From: Terrilactibacillus laevilacticus
Lineage (GTDB): Bacteria > Bacillota > Bacilli > Bacillales > Sporolactobacillaceae
Assembly: GCF_006517395.1 (NCBI RefSeq)
Contig: NZ_VDCY01000001.1
Span: forward strand, 1-64,000
Length of the DNA stretch: 64,000 bases
Direction: 5' to 3'
The notes under the pieces are model-generated. The model did not search any database and was not told the origin of the DNA. It was given only the letters and a program-made list of their open reading frames with translations. Below are positions 47,430-56,959 of this stretch, piece by piece. A program made the translations under genes and the position numbers. Position 1 is the stretch's first letter. Each line of letters starts with the position of its first letter.

Positions 47430-48815
47430 TTGGTTGAACGGAAACACGTGGCTATTATAGGCGGAGGAATAACAGGTTTATCAGCAGCTTTTCGATTACA
47501 AAAAATGATGGAAGAGACAAAAGAAACGTTCAATGTAACGATTATTGAATCCTCAGATCGCTTTGGCGGAAAAATTGAAACCATAAGAAGAGAGGGTTTT
47601 ACGATTGAAAGAGGCCCTGACTCATTTTTAAAACGTAAAAAAGAAGCATTGGAACTAGTAGAAGAATTAGGCTTATCGGATCAATTGGTCTCTAATAATA
47701 TGGGAAAAGCTTATATATTAAAAAATCGGAAGCTACATTCGATTCCAGAGTCTTCTTTTATGGGAGTACCTAGCTTACTTAAGCCTCTCCTTGATTCAAC
47801 ATTGCTTTCTGAAGATGGAAAAGCACGGGCATTAAATGATCTTTTCATTCCACCATATCCTCCATTTGACGATATGTCAGTCGGCGATTTTTTTGCTGGA
47901 AGATTAGGACAAGAAATGGTCGATGATATAATTAATCCACTTCTTTCAGGAATATATGCTGGAGACCTTTATAAACTAAGTTTACGAGCAACGCTGCCGC
48001 AATTTATTGGATTGGAGAATAGAGCGGGAAGTCTTATCTTAGGAGCAAAGCAAGCTTTACCGAAAAAGAAAACAAGTCAGTTTGCGACATTGAAGAAGGG
48101 CTTAAGTAGTCTTGTCGATCGACTGGTAGAAACCATTCGTTTTCCTATGTTAAAAAACACATGTGTTACAAAAATAGAAAAGATGAATGGACGATATAAA
48201 ATGAGTTTTAAAAATGGTGAAGCATTGGTGGTTGACGGTGTTATTTTTACAATTCCACATGAAAAGACTCAAGAACTCATGTCAGACTGCCCTTATCTTA
48301 AACAACTGAGTGCTGAACCATGTACAAGTGTTGGGACGGTCGCAATGGCCTTCGATGCCTCCCAAGTGACGATACAAAAAGAAGGAACAGGCTTTGTTGC
48401 ATCTAATAAAGAACCATCCACAATTACAGCAGCCACGTATACACATCTTAAGTGGCCTCACACAACGCCATCAGGTAAAGTTCTTCTCCGGTGTTATGTG
48501 GGAAAAGCAGGTGATGAAGAGATTCTCGATGAGACAGATGAAACCATCATTCTAAAATCGCTTAATAATCTGAAAGATGTCGTTGATATTGATGGTCAGC
48601 CTGAATTTTCAGTTGTCACACGACTACGTGAATCTATGCCTCAGTACGTTGTTGGTCATACACAACTTCTAAAAAAAATAGAAGAAACTTTAAGGCATGA
48701 CTATCCCCGTGTGTATCTTGCTGGAGCATCCTATGATGGCGTTGGATTGCCGGATTGTATACGTCAAGGAAATGATGCAGCAAAACAACTTTTCAATCAA
48801 TTGAAACTTCATTGA
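47430..48815 (+). CDS. hemY: Coproporphyrinogen III oxidase HemY (CgoX)
   Basis: A 461-residue FAD enzyme that oxidises coproporphyrinogen III to coproporphyrin III in the coproporphyrin-dependent pathway. The dinucleotide motif is IIGGGITGLSAAFRL near the start, followed by GGKIETIRREGFTIERGPDSF; the C-terminal FAD motif is YLAGASYDGVGLPDCI. TTG at 47430 is nine bases from GGGAG; GTG at 47424 is only three bases away and less likely. The gene ends inside a family B repeat, which encodes its last residues (KLH) and stop codon. The final enzyme, HemQ, is not in the window. Confidence 0.93.
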   Translation: MVERKHVAIIGGGITGLSAAFRLQKMMEETKETFNVTIIESSDRFGGKIETIRREGFTIERGPDSFLKRKKEALELVEELGLSDQLVSNNMGKAYILKNRKLHSIPESSFMGVPSLLKPLLDSTLLSEDGKARALNDLFIPPYPPFDDMSVGDFFAGRLGQEMVDDIINPLLSGIYAGDLYKLSLRATLPQFIGLENRAGSLILGAKQALPKKKTSQFATLKKGLSSLVDRLVETIRFPMLKNTCVTKIEKMNGRYKMSFKNGEALVVDGVIFTIPHEKTQELMSDCPYLKQLSAEPCTSVGTVAMAFDASQVTIQKEGTGFVASNKEPSTITAATYTHLKWPHTTPSGKVLLRCYVGKAGDEEILDETDETIILKSLNNLKDVVDIDGQPEFSVVTRLRESMPQYVVGHTQLLKKIEETLRHDYPRVYLAGASYDGVGLPDCIRQGNDAAKQLFNQLKLH

Positions 48816-48895
48816 GTGGGGGTTTTCTTCATCCCCCACATAAGAATGCTAGTTTACATTCATTACCTTGAGGTGGGGCGTTAATGCGTGATAAA
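48801..48895 (+). repeat. Repeat family B copy overlapping the hemY stop codon
   Basis: TTGAAACTTCATTGAGTGGG encodes the last hemY codons. GTGGGGG pairs with CCCCCAC around a 10-base loop; the tail is TTGAGGTGGGGCGTTAATGC. The central CTGAACCAATCGG block is missing. Confidence 0.85.
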
Positions 48896-48944
48896 CTCAT
48901 ACATGGTGTGATGAATCACGTTTGATTCCTATATAAATTTTTTT

Positions 48945-48993
48945 AACGATTGACAGTAGCTGGATTAATTTCCACTATTGTCAATCGTTTTTT
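48945..48993 (+). terminator. Intrinsic terminator of the hem operon
   Basis: AACGATTGACA (48945-48955) pairs with TGTCAATCGTT (48979-48989), then T's. Confidence 0.88.
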
Positions 48994-49033
48994 CATGTGA
49001 TAAAGTAACAAAATACATAAGTTTTTTTCTTTA

Positions 49034-49294
49034 AGTGCGTGTTCAAAAAGGTGACAAATTAGAAGGGTTACAGGTTAAGTACGCTGGCGTCCTGCCAGAA
49101 CGCCAGTAACTAACTCGTCCTGGGCGTCGGAGGCTAGGGGCGGCACCAGTTTTCTTTGGACCGGCAGTACACATGATGTGGTAGCTTCAGACGCCAGCAT
49201 AGGATGAGATCCTCTTGTATCCACAACATGGGAACGGAAAAACAAGTGGGCACCGAGACTCGTAGCTTATTAATTGGTGACTTTTTGAACAACT
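49034..49294 (-). repeat. Repeat family A (MITE-like), copy 4
   Basis: 261 bp, reverse orientation: GTGCGTGTTCAAAAAGGTGA at one end, TGGTGACTTTTTGAACAACT at the other. The interior contains TACGCTGGCGTCCTGCCAG and CGTCCTGGGCGTCGG blocks shared with the copy at 14084. It separates the hem operon from yhgE. Confidence 0.88.
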
Positions 49295-49359
49295 TTTGTA
49301 AGAAAATTCAAATATTAAATATTAATATTATACAAGATACAAATAAAAGGAGAACAATA

Positions 49360-51735
49360 ATGAATCCATTTCGACTGTTTTATGGGGAACTAACGGCAAT
49401 TTGGAAAAATAAAAAAGTGCTCGTCCAGATAATAGGAGTGACTTTAATACCAATCTTGTATTCTGGTATGTTTCTTTATGCTTTTTGGAATCCCTACGGT
49501 CGAACGGAAAACCTACCAGTTGCTGTAGTTAATCAGGATCATGGTTCTAAAATTTCAGGAGAGACTATTCATGTTGGTGATGACTTAGTCAATATATTAA
49601 AGAAAAATAATGATTTTGGTTGGAGGTTTGTTGACGAAAAGAAAGCAACCGATGGATTTAACAAAAATAAATATTTTATGATCGTGCAGATTCCTCATGA
49701 CTTTTCAGAGAATGCGTTATCATTCCAAAAAAATAGGGTAGAAAAGGCACACATTAATTATAACGTCAATCAGGATTTTAATTATATCGCAGCCAAAATG
49801 GGGCAGTCAGGTATGAAAGAAATCAGACTGAAAATCTCCAATACCATCACCAAAATGTATATCAAATCACTCTATGGTCAACTTGGCCAAATGAAAAACG
49901 GGCTACTAAATGCACATAACAATGCTTTAACTTTATCTGAAGGCGATAAAAAGGTGTACCACGCTATAACAGATCTAACCAAAAACCTTACTAAAATTGA
50001 AGGAGCAACTCTGATGCTCAAGGAAGGCTCCTCTTCTTTAAATCAAGGTGGATCAAACTTATATAAAGGTCTTCTTCAAGAAAAAAAGGGAACAGAGCAG
50101 CTACTAAGCCAAGCATCATCTAAAGCAAAAGATATTCGTGATCTTTCGGAAGGTTCTAATCATCTCGCAGCTGAAATGGCGACGTTAAATACACAAGCAT
50201 CAAACCTTAAAGAGGTTAATGAGCAATTAACAAAAGGTGCTTCCCTTCTCCAAAATTCGATTGAACCATTTCTATTCAAACTAAATAATGGATCACAGGG
50301 TCTAAACCAATTCAGCGAAACCGCAGGGCAGCTCGAACCAACGCTACCTCAAGTTTCTAGTCTACTAGATCAGATGACTAAGAGTGATTCAAAAATACTA
50401 ACCTTTCTTCAAACCTCTAGTCAGAAGGCGTCTGAGAGCAATCAGGCGTTATTTAAGTATATTGAATCAAAGGATCCTACTTTAAAAGAAGATCCTGAGT
50501 ATCAACAATTAAAAGAAGAAACTCTTAAGGATCAGAGCATAAAAGAGGCGATGAGTGAAATCCAATCACAGCTTGATCAAGCGAATAGCCTAAAACAAGT
50601 TGTAGCGCAGTTAAGTCATGAGTTAACTGATTTAACACAAGGATTAAATCAGTTTGATTCATCTAACAATGGGGCTCAGAAGGAGTATCGTCATATTATT
50701 AGCAGTATGCAACAGATTCAAGAAAATTTAAATCGTCTGCCTACTATAACGAATCAACTTTCTAAAGGTGCAAATCAAATTGCTGATGGAAATGATCAAC
50801 TTAATAAAAATTGGGATACGCTTATCTCAAGTTTGCAAAAATTAAAGGATGGACAAAATGAGTTAACCGAAGGCAGCGGGACGATGAATCATCATTTGAA
50901 CGAACTTAAACAAGGTATAACGCAATTGTCCAGCGGTCTTGAAAAAGTCAATCAATCAACTGCACCTCTCGCAGATGGAACAAAAAGACTTTCGGACGGC
51001 AGTCAATCTTTAACTGACCATCTAGGAAAAGCCCATGATCAATTGGCAAGTACACCTACAGATGAACAACATGCCAACTTATTTTCAAAACCTGTTGAAT
51101 TAACGAATGGAACTCATGCAAAAGTAACTAACTATGGCATTGGATTTGCCCCCTATTTCTTGTCTTTAGGTTTATTTGTTGGAGGATTAATTATAACAGT
51201 TGTCTATGACTTAATGAAAAGACCTACGGGGGTTTATTCTGGATTAAGTTTCGGATTGAGTCAATTCATCATGATGGGTCTGTTAGGCATTTTTCAAGCG
51301 TGTATAGCAGATGCCATCATCTTATACGGATTAGGTTTACCAGTTGATCATACGTTATATTTTATAGGGTTTAGTATTCTAACAAGTTTAACTTTCGTTA
51401 CAATTATTCAATTTTTAACCTTTGGTTTAGGTAATTACGGCAGATTCATTGCGATAGTGCTTTTAATTTTACAGTTGACAACAAGTGGCGGAACATATGC
51501 AACCGAACTACTGCCGACACCGCTTCAACTATTACCCCATTGGCTACCGATGACCTATACGATTAGCGGTTTTAAAAATATCATTGCAGGACAATATCAT
51601 TTATTAATCAATAACGTCCTTGTTTTAATCATTATTTTAGCGATCATGTTCGTTTTAACCCAATTAGTCTATATTCTTAAATCTCAACATGTCGTGTCAG
51701 ATAAAGAAAAGAGCGTTGATTCTCCTTTTGTATGA
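49360..51735 (+). CDS. yhgE: YhgE/Pip-type membrane protein (ABC-2 permease-like)
   Basis: A 791-residue YhgE/Pip protein, with an N-terminal membrane helix (residues 19-40, VQIIGVTLIPILYSGMFLYA), a large extracytoplasmic region rich in heptad-like coiled coil (about residues 190-560, repeated LxxGxxxL patterns such as SLNQGGSNLYKGL, LADGTKRLSDGSQ), and five to six C-terminal membrane helices typical of ABC-2 permeases. Relatives serve as phage receptors in lactococci and have export-like roles in others. The start is ATG at 49360 after AAAAGGAGA. In B. subtilis yhgD (a TetR regulator) lies between hemY and yhgE; it is absent here. Confidence 0.88.
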   Translation: MNPFRLFYGELTAIWKNKKVLVQIIGVTLIPILYSGMFLYAFWNPYGRTENLPVAVVNQDHGSKISGETIHVGDDLVNILKKNNDFGWRFVDEKKATDGFNKNKYFMIVQIPHDFSENALSFQKNRVEKAHINYNVNQDFNYIAAKMGQSGMKEIRLKISNTITKMYIKSLYGQLGQMKNGLLNAHNNALTLSEGDKKVYHAITDLTKNLTKIEGATLMLKEGSSSLNQGGSNLYKGLLQEKKGTEQLLSQASSKAKDIRDLSEGSNHLAAEMATLNTQASNLKEVNEQLTKGASLLQNSIEPFLFKLNNGSQGLNQFSETAGQLEPTLPQVSSLLDQMTKSDSKILTFLQTSSQKASESNQALFKYIESKDPTLKEDPEYQQLKEETLKDQSIKEAMSEIQSQLDQANSLKQVVAQLSHELTDLTQGLNQFDSSNNGAQKEYRHIISSMQQIQENLNRLPTITNQLSKGANQIADGNDQLNKNWDTLISSLQKLKDGQNELTEGSGTMNHHLNELKQGITQLSSGLEKVNQSTAPLADGTKRLSDGSQSLTDHLGKAHDQLASTPTDEQHANLFSKPVELTNGTHAKVTNYGIGFAPYFLSLGLFVGGLIITVVYDLMKRPTGVYSGLSFGLSQFIMMGLLGIFQACIADAIILYGLGLPVDHTLYFIGFSILTSLTFVTIIQFLTFGLGNYGRFIAIVLLILQLTTSGGTYATELLPTPLQLLPHWLPMTYTISGFKNIIAGQYHLLINNVLVLIIILAIMFVLTQLVYILKSQHVVSDKEKSVDSPFV

Positions 51736-51929
51736 GAAAGTAGGTACGTTAGTTACGAGATGCAAAAACGTCATAATGTGACTATATTTCTTCAATGAAA
51801 TGAAATTTCATCGTTTGTGGGTTATACTGGTAAAAGATTCATCATGTGTAGGTAAAATATGAAACTTTTACCTGTTAACAAACGTAAAAAATGATGAAAA
51901 GACATGTAAACTAGTTTAGAGGTGAAAAA

Positions 51930-52847
51930 ATGACCGTTGCAGTAGCGAAAATTCGCCAATTGTCCAAGAAAATCGGAAATAAAGAACTCGTTAAATCTTT
52001 AGATTTCGATATTAACCAAGGTGAGATTCTAGGTTTTCTGGGGCCAAATGGTGCTGGTAAAACAACAACCATGCGTATGATGGTTGGATTAATGAAAATA
52101 TCTTCTGGGGATGTTGAAATTAACGGTTTTAGTGTGAAAAAGAATAAGGAACAAGCTTTAAAACACGTTGGCGGGATTATTGAAAATCCAGAAATGTACA
52201 AGTTTTTAAGTGGATATGATAACTTAGTGCATTTTCAACGAATGAATGGACCAGTCAATGAAGAACGGATTAAAGAAGTCGTTAAATTAGTCGGTTTAGA
52301 AAAGGCCATTAAAAATAAAGTGCGTACATACTCACTAGGGATGAAACAACGTCTTGGGATCGCTCAAGCATTATTAGATCATCCTAAATTACTCATATTA
52401 GATGAGCCGACCAATGGTTTAGATCCTGAAGGTATCAGGGAAATTCGTGAGTATTTAAAAAAACTCGCCCGTGAAACGGGTATCGCCGTTTTTGTATCCA
52501 GTCATTTACTTTCTGAAATGGAACTTCTTTGCGATCGCATTGTTATCATACAGAAAGGACAAATAACGGATACCGAGGAACTGCACCCAAGTGAGGACGC
52601 CATTGAGAAATCAATGACTGTAGCCTTGACTTGTGAACCACAAAATAAAGCAGTCGATATCTTAAACAAACAAGACGTTATAGTACGAAGTGAAGAGGGT
52701 CATCTTTTAATTCAAACATCGTATGCTCATCTTCCTGATCTTCACCGATTGTTAGTTAATGAAGGGGTCAAGGTGTATACAATCGAAAAAGTCCGCGTTT
52801 CACTAGAAGATCGCTTCTTAGCTAAAACGAAAGGGGGACGTGACTAA
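51930..52847 (+). CDS. ABC transporter ATPase, drug/bacitracin (BcrA/NatA) type
   Basis: A 305-residue ATPase: Walker A LGPNGAGKTTTMRMM near residue 36, signature YSLGMKQRLGIAQALL near 136, Walker B LLILDEPTNGLDPEG near 156, switch SSHLLSEM near 195. The C-terminal 90 residues resemble those of BcrA-type exporter ATPases. With the following permease it forms an exporter or envelope transporter; bacitracin or lantibiotic export is common in this group, but no sensor kinase is adjacent. ATG follows AGAGGTG. Confidence 0.88.
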   Translation: MTVAVAKIRQLSKKIGNKELVKSLDFDINQGEILGFLGPNGAGKTTTMRMMVGLMKISSGDVEINGFSVKKNKEQALKHVGGIIENPEMYKFLSGYDNLVHFQRMNGPVNEERIKEVVKLVGLEKAIKNKVRTYSLGMKQRLGIAQALLDHPKLLILDEPTNGLDPEGIREIREYLKKLARETGIAVFVSSHLLSEMELLCDRIVIIQKGQITDTEELHPSEDAIEKSMTVALTCEPQNKAVDILNKQDVIVRSEEGHLLIQTSYAHLPDLHRLLVNEGVKVYTIEKVRVSLEDRFLAKTKGGRD

Positions 52848-52848
52848 G

Positions 52849-53799
52849 ATGCAATTATTACGACTCATTCAAAACGAGAATATGAAATTATATAAACGAA
52901 AAATGCTTTGGATTATGTTAGCCCTTATTGTTGCTTCCGTTATTCTCACACTTGTGATTACTCTAAAAACAAGTGATTCGCATCCAGACAATTGGAAGCA
53001 AACAACTGAGCAGGAAATTAAGGAAAACCAAAAAATAATGAATCAAAAAGGGATCCCTAAGGCTGCCAAGGATCAAATTGCGGGACAAATGAAAGTTGAT
53101 CAGTATCGATTAGATCATAATATTGCTCCCCTCTTTGATGATACAGCACTAGGTTTTGTGGATAGTGCCATTGGTTCATCCGGTTTAATTACCCTTTTTA
53201 TTATCATTATTGCGGCAAGTATTGTTTCACAGGAATATGCATGGGGGACTATGAAATTAGTTTTAATGCGACCCGTGCAACGATGGAAGGTCCTTCTAGC
53301 AAAATACCTATCTGTTCTGTTTAATGCCCTTCTACTTCTTGTGTTCTTAGGTATTTTAGCCTTTATTGTTGGTGCCATTGTTTTTGGATTTAAGGATACA
53401 AGCTTTCAATATGTTTATGAAAGAAATGGCATTGTTCATCAAACGTCTATTTTTACACACTTTTTCTTATTTGGATTATCTCACTATATTGGAATGATCA
53501 TGATTGCCGCCTTTGCATTTATGCTCTCCACATTATTCAAAAACAACGCACTTGCTATTGCGTTAAGCATCTTTATTGAATTTGCAGGCTCAATAATCGG
53601 TAGTATTCTTGCCATGTTTGGCAAATCCTATGTGAAGTATCTCTTCTTTGTTAATACGGATCTCATGCAATATATTGAGGGCTCACCATCAATAAAAGGG
53701 ATGACACTTGGCTTCTCAATAACCGTTTTACTTGTTTACTTTATTATTTTCATGGGTATATCATTTTTTACATTTGAAAAACGCGACGTCGCAAATTAA
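52849..53799 (+). CDS. ABC-2 type permease partner
   Basis: A 316-residue ABC-2 permease with six hydrophobic segments; the first, LWIMLALIVASVILTLVITL, is followed by a 90-residue external loop, and the SQEYAWGTMKLVLMRPVQRWKVLLAKY motif near residue 127 is typical of BcrB/YxlG-like permeases. The start is ATG at 52849, ten bases after GGGGGA and one base past the ATPase stop, so the two are coupled. A strong terminator ends the operon. Confidence 0.87.
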   Translation: MQLLRLIQNENMKLYKRKMLWIMLALIVASVILTLVITLKTSDSHPDNWKQTTEQEIKENQKIMNQKGIPKAAKDQIAGQMKVDQYRLDHNIAPLFDDTALGFVDSAIGSSGLITLFIIIIAASIVSQEYAWGTMKLVLMRPVQRWKVLLAKYLSVLFNALLLLVFLGILAFIVGAIVFGFKDTSFQYVYERNGIVHQTSIFTHFFLFGLSHYIGMIMIAAFAFMLSTLFKNNALAIALSIFIEFAGSIIGSILAMFGKSYVKYLFFVNTDLMQYIEGSPSIKGMTLGFSITVLLVYFIIFMGISFFTFEKRDVAN

Positions 53800-53813
53800 A
53801 AATAATGTAGTTA

Positions 53814-53856
53814 AAAGAGTGTATGTTTGGGGCATAGTCCCGAGCATACACTCTTT
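53814..53856 (+). terminator. Intrinsic terminator of the ABC exporter operon
   Basis: AAAGAGTGTATG pairs perfectly with CATACACTCTTT, with an inner GGG/CCC stem. Confidence 0.93.
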
Positions 53857-53957
53857 ATTTACACTTTTAAGAAATGCAACTAGACCTCTGTCATAGGCCC
53901 CGGAATCGGTAAGTTTACTTTAGGTGCTTATGTAACGAGCTCAAGATAAGAAAAATA

Positions 53958-54118
53958 GACTTCGTCATCAAAGCGTTTTATGATAGTAATGGGTCTTTTG
54001 AAAAGACGTATGGCTTTCGTTAACCGGAACTCTTCTCTAAGGTGTTCAATGAACGCAAAGTGACCAAATATTTGATCTCAATGGCTAAGTTAAATGTAGA
54101 TGTTATAGAAGAAAAGTA
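53958..54118 (+). pseudogene. Possible decayed transposase fragment (IS3 OrfB-like)
   Basis: One frame reads AFYDSNGSFEKTYGFR, stop, PELFSKVFNERKVTKYLI: it resembles the TYGYRRI...HKRVLRLM region of IS3-family OrfB, but there is a stop and there are no intact ends. Weak evidence; the rest of 53857-54143 shows nothing. Confidence 0.3.
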
Positions 54119-54143
54119 TTTTTACCATTAGAGGTGAAGAACA

Positions 54144-55130
54144 ATGAAATATATTGATAATAAAGACAATCTAGATATCGCTGTGAGTTTTGCAATTGAA
54201 GAATTCGCATTAACAGAATTAGATCCCAATGAAACCTATTTTCTCTTCTATCGAATGAAGCCTACGGTTATTGTCGGAAAAAATCAAAATACCGTAGAAG
54301 AAATAAATATGAATTATGTGAATGAGAATCATGTCAATGTCATCAGACGTCTTTCAGGAGGCGGAGCCGTTTATAATGATGAAGGTAATTTAAGCTTCAG
54401 TTTTATAACAAAGGACGATGGCAATAGTTTTTCCAACTATCGCAAATTCACAGATCCGATCGTTAGAGCACTCCACCAATTTGGTGTCAATGCTTCATTT
54501 CAAGGAAGAAATGATTTGGTAGTTGGTGGTAAGAAAATATCAGGAAATGCTCAATTCGCGACAAAAGGACGCATATTTAGCCATGGGACTTTATTATTTG
54601 ACGTGAATCTAGATAATGTCGCAAAAGCACTTAATCCAGATAATGAAAAGTTTGAATCAAAAGGAATAAAATCCGTTCGAAGCCGAGTCATCAATATTCG
54701 TGAACTCATGTCAAAAGATATGGATATTCAGGAGTTTAAGCAACACCTTTTAAACAAAATTTTCGAAGAAGAAGGGGGAATATCGGAATATAAACTATCA
54801 AAAAAAGAATGGGAAAAAATATATGAATTAGCTGATAAACGATATCGTAATTGGGATTGGGTTTACGGGAGGTCACCAGAATTCAATGTTAAATATTCAA
54901 AACGCTTTTCTGGGGGACGGGTAGATATCAGGCTCAATGTGAAAAATGGGTATATTTCATCAGCTAAAATATTCGGTGATTTTTTTGCTGTAGGAGATAT
55001 ATCAGAGCTTGAAGAGATGTTAATAGGTCTTAAATATACAAATGAAGATATTAAAGCGGTATTTAATAAAATTGATACAAACTATTATTTTGGAAAAGTG
55101 ACAAAAGAAGAACTCATATCAATGCTCTAA
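54144..55130 (+). CDS. lplJ: Lipoate-protein ligase LplJ
   Basis: A 328-residue ligase that activates free lipoate with ATP and attaches it to lipoyl domains of 2-oxoacid dehydrogenases and the glycine cleavage system. The fold signature is RRLSGGGAVYNDEGNLSFSF (residues 68-87); the catalytic lysine is K131 in GGKKISGNAQ; the C-terminal accessory domain starts near residue 240 (NWDWVYGRSPEFN). ATG follows AGAGGTGAAG. It stands alone with its own gap on both sides, as lplJ does in B. subtilis. Confidence 0.94.
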   Translation: MKYIDNKDNLDIAVSFAIEEFALTELDPNETYFLFYRMKPTVIVGKNQNTVEEINMNYVNENHVNVIRRLSGGGAVYNDEGNLSFSFITKDDGNSFSNYRKFTDPIVRALHQFGVNASFQGRNDLVVGGKKISGNAQFATKGRIFSHGTLLFDVNLDNVAKALNPDNEKFESKGIKSVRSRVINIRELMSKDMDIQEFKQHLLNKIFEEEGGISEYKLSKKEWEKIYELADKRYRNWDWVYGRSPEFNVKYSKRFSGGRVDIRLNVKNGYISSAKIFGDFFAVGDISELEEMLIGLKYTNEDIKAVFNKIDTNYYFGKVTKEELISML

Positions 55131-55190
55131 TACTTAGAGTTTGAGTTATAACACAACGTCGATTCATCACATTTTTTCTCTATTTCACAT

Positions 55191-55217
55191 CTTCCTAACA
55201 AGTTTATCGTTAGGAAG
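55191..55217. repeat. 9-bp inverted repeat upstream of the GalT/HIT-like gene
   Basis: CTTCCTAAC and GTTAGGAAG flank a 9-base spacer, 39 bases before the start codon. No T tract follows, so an operator or leader hairpin is more likely than a terminator. Confidence 0.4.
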
Positions 55218-55255
55218 AATATAGTTAATAGAAATAGGATAGGGAGTGTGATTCT

Positions 55256-56071
55256 ATGAATAACTTTTTTGAGCACAAATCAGAAGTTGATGATATGTTA
55301 TTGCATAAAAGTTCTTGGCATGTCATTGATCAAGATGGCGAGATGGTCTGTATTAACTTTCCTCATATGAAATCAAAAACAAATATAAAGAGCGCATGGC
55401 TTATCACTAATAGGGTAAAGAATGTGGATCTAACTGGAGGTTCTCGGTATGATCTCATTCAATGGTATCGCTTTGCTTGTAAAGTTTGGATTAACCAAAT
55501 CATGAAGTTTCCTCAGCATTCTGTCGCATTAACCTACGCATATGGGCAGCAGGCTGGACAACGATCAGCCTATACACATATGCAGCTCGTAACCTATGAA
55601 GGGTCAGATTATCGTCATTATGTGGATCTTAGCCTGATTAATGTTGATTTAATTGATGAAAATGGACAAGTTAAGCTTTACATGAGGTCAACACCTGTTA
55701 TCACGGGAATAGAGTTTTTGATTGTTATTTCCCCGGTTAATGAAGAATCTACGAATGAGCTAGCGGTTTTGTGGGAAAACTGTGATCCATTATCTTTGGT
55801 TGAGTCATTACTTACATTCAATAACATTGATCAACTTGCAAGTTACAGCCAAGCTGTGAGCCATTTTATTCTCCATCATTTAATTGAAAGCTATAGGAGT
55901 TACAATTTGTTTTTCTATGAATCAAAGGGCAAGATGATCGTTCGAATCGTACCTAGACCCATTATTGATCCATTAACTTTTGGGTATGGTTATCTTGATG
56001 CAAATATAAAACAACAAGTCCATATGCTAGAAAAAATGAAGGGATTATATTTTCGAAAAACTCTATCATGA
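55256..56071 (+). CDS. GalT/HIT-like DUF4931-type protein with degenerate active site
   Basis: A 271-residue soluble protein resembling DUF4931/galactose-1-phosphate uridylyltransferase-like proteins. The first half has the tell-tale order LLHKSSWHVIDQDGEMVCIN, then YGQQAGQRSAYTHMQLVTYE, and the second half YRSYNLFFYESKGKMIVRIVPRP. GalT enzymes have a HPH or HxH catalytic triplet where this protein has YTHM, so only one of the histidines remains; it is probably not a transferase of the classic type. The function is unknown. ATG follows AGGGAGTG. Confidence 0.55.
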   Translation: MNNFFEHKSEVDDMLLHKSSWHVIDQDGEMVCINFPHMKSKTNIKSAWLITNRVKNVDLTGGSRYDLIQWYRFACKVWINQIMKFPQHSVALTYAYGQQAGQRSAYTHMQLVTYEGSDYRHYVDLSLINVDLIDENGQVKLYMRSTPVITGIEFLIVISPVNEESTNELAVLWENCDPLSLVESLLTFNNIDQLASYSQAVSHFILHHLIESYRSYNLFFYESKGKMIVRIVPRPIIDPLTFGYGYLDANIKQQVHMLEKMKGLYFRKTLS

Positions 56072-56128
56072 TTTTAAAATGATATTATTTAGGGATATAA
56101 ATTAGGCAAGAAAGTGGTGGGTTTAATA

Positions 56129-56959
56129 GTGAAAGTACTGGATGAAGCAAAAGCCATTATTTTTGATTTAGACGGAACATTGTATGAAGGTGATGACCAT
56201 TTTAAACTCTATATCAAATTAACGTCTGAAAAATTATCTCATGAAAAAGATAAAAAAAAATATGCACAAGAAGTCCAAGACATCTTAAATGGAAAACATC
56301 CCATGAGAATAGGAACCGTATTGGATAAAAAAAGAAGGAATATTTTGACGGTTGATCCATTTACTTTTGATATTAAGAAAGTGACGGATTGGTCAGGTAT
56401 ACAGTTGTCAGAGGAAGAAGTATTAGATATATATGGTTCTAAAATAAAGTATAATGTTCACCAATTTACCTTTATAGGCGATGGGTGGTCTCCGCCTGTA
56501 GCCGTAGCTGCTCAATATGGACTCTCACCTGAAATTGTCAGAGGAGTTTATCAGCAAGTGAAGGAAACAATGGTGAGTGGCGATTATACATTGCCAATTA
56601 CAGAGGGTCTTAAAGAAGGATTATGGCGTTTGAAAAGAGCATCTAAAACGCTAATTTTAATGACAAATAGTGATGAAGCGGATGTCAGGCGTTTGTTAGC
56701 CGCGCTTGGTTTGACTTCCTGCTTTAGCTATTTGTTAACGTCTGCCAAAAAACCGTTTAAATCAACGACGAACTTTAAACAAATTTTAGAAAAATATCAT
56801 CTCATTCCAGAAGAAGTGGTCTCAGTTGGTGATAATTTTTTCAATGAAATTGCTCCCGCTCTTCGCCTTGGTATGAAGGGAGTCTATATTACTCAAAAAG
56901 ATTTCCCTTATAAAAGTGCAAATCTCACCGTTGTCAAAACCCTTTCTAATCAGATTTAA
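56129..56959 (+). CDS. HAD-superfamily phosphatase (subclass I)
   Basis: A 276-residue HAD hydrolase: motif I IIFDLDGTLY near residue 8, motif II LILMTNSDEADV near 185, the lysine of motif III in SAKKPFKS near 212, and motif IV VVSVGDNFFNEIAPALRLG near 240. The long cap insertion (residues 20-150) is unusual for simple phosphoglycolate-type HADs. The substrate is unknown. The start is GTG at 56129 with GTGGTGGG seven bases upstream; GTG at 56114 is an alternative. A family B repeat begins at its stop. Confidence 0.8.
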   Translation: MKVLDEAKAIIFDLDGTLYEGDDHFKLYIKLTSEKLSHEKDKKKYAQEVQDILNGKHPMRIGTVLDKKRRNILTVDPFTFDIKKVTDWSGIQLSEEEVLDIYGSKIKYNVHQFTFIGDGWSPPVAVAAQYGLSPEIVRGVYQQVKETMVSGDYTLPITEGLKEGLWRLKRASKTLILMTNSDEADVRRLLAALGLTSCFSYLLTSAKKPFKSTTNFKQILEKYHLIPEEVVSVGDNFFNEIAPALRLGMKGVYITQKDFPYKSANLTVVKTLSNQI

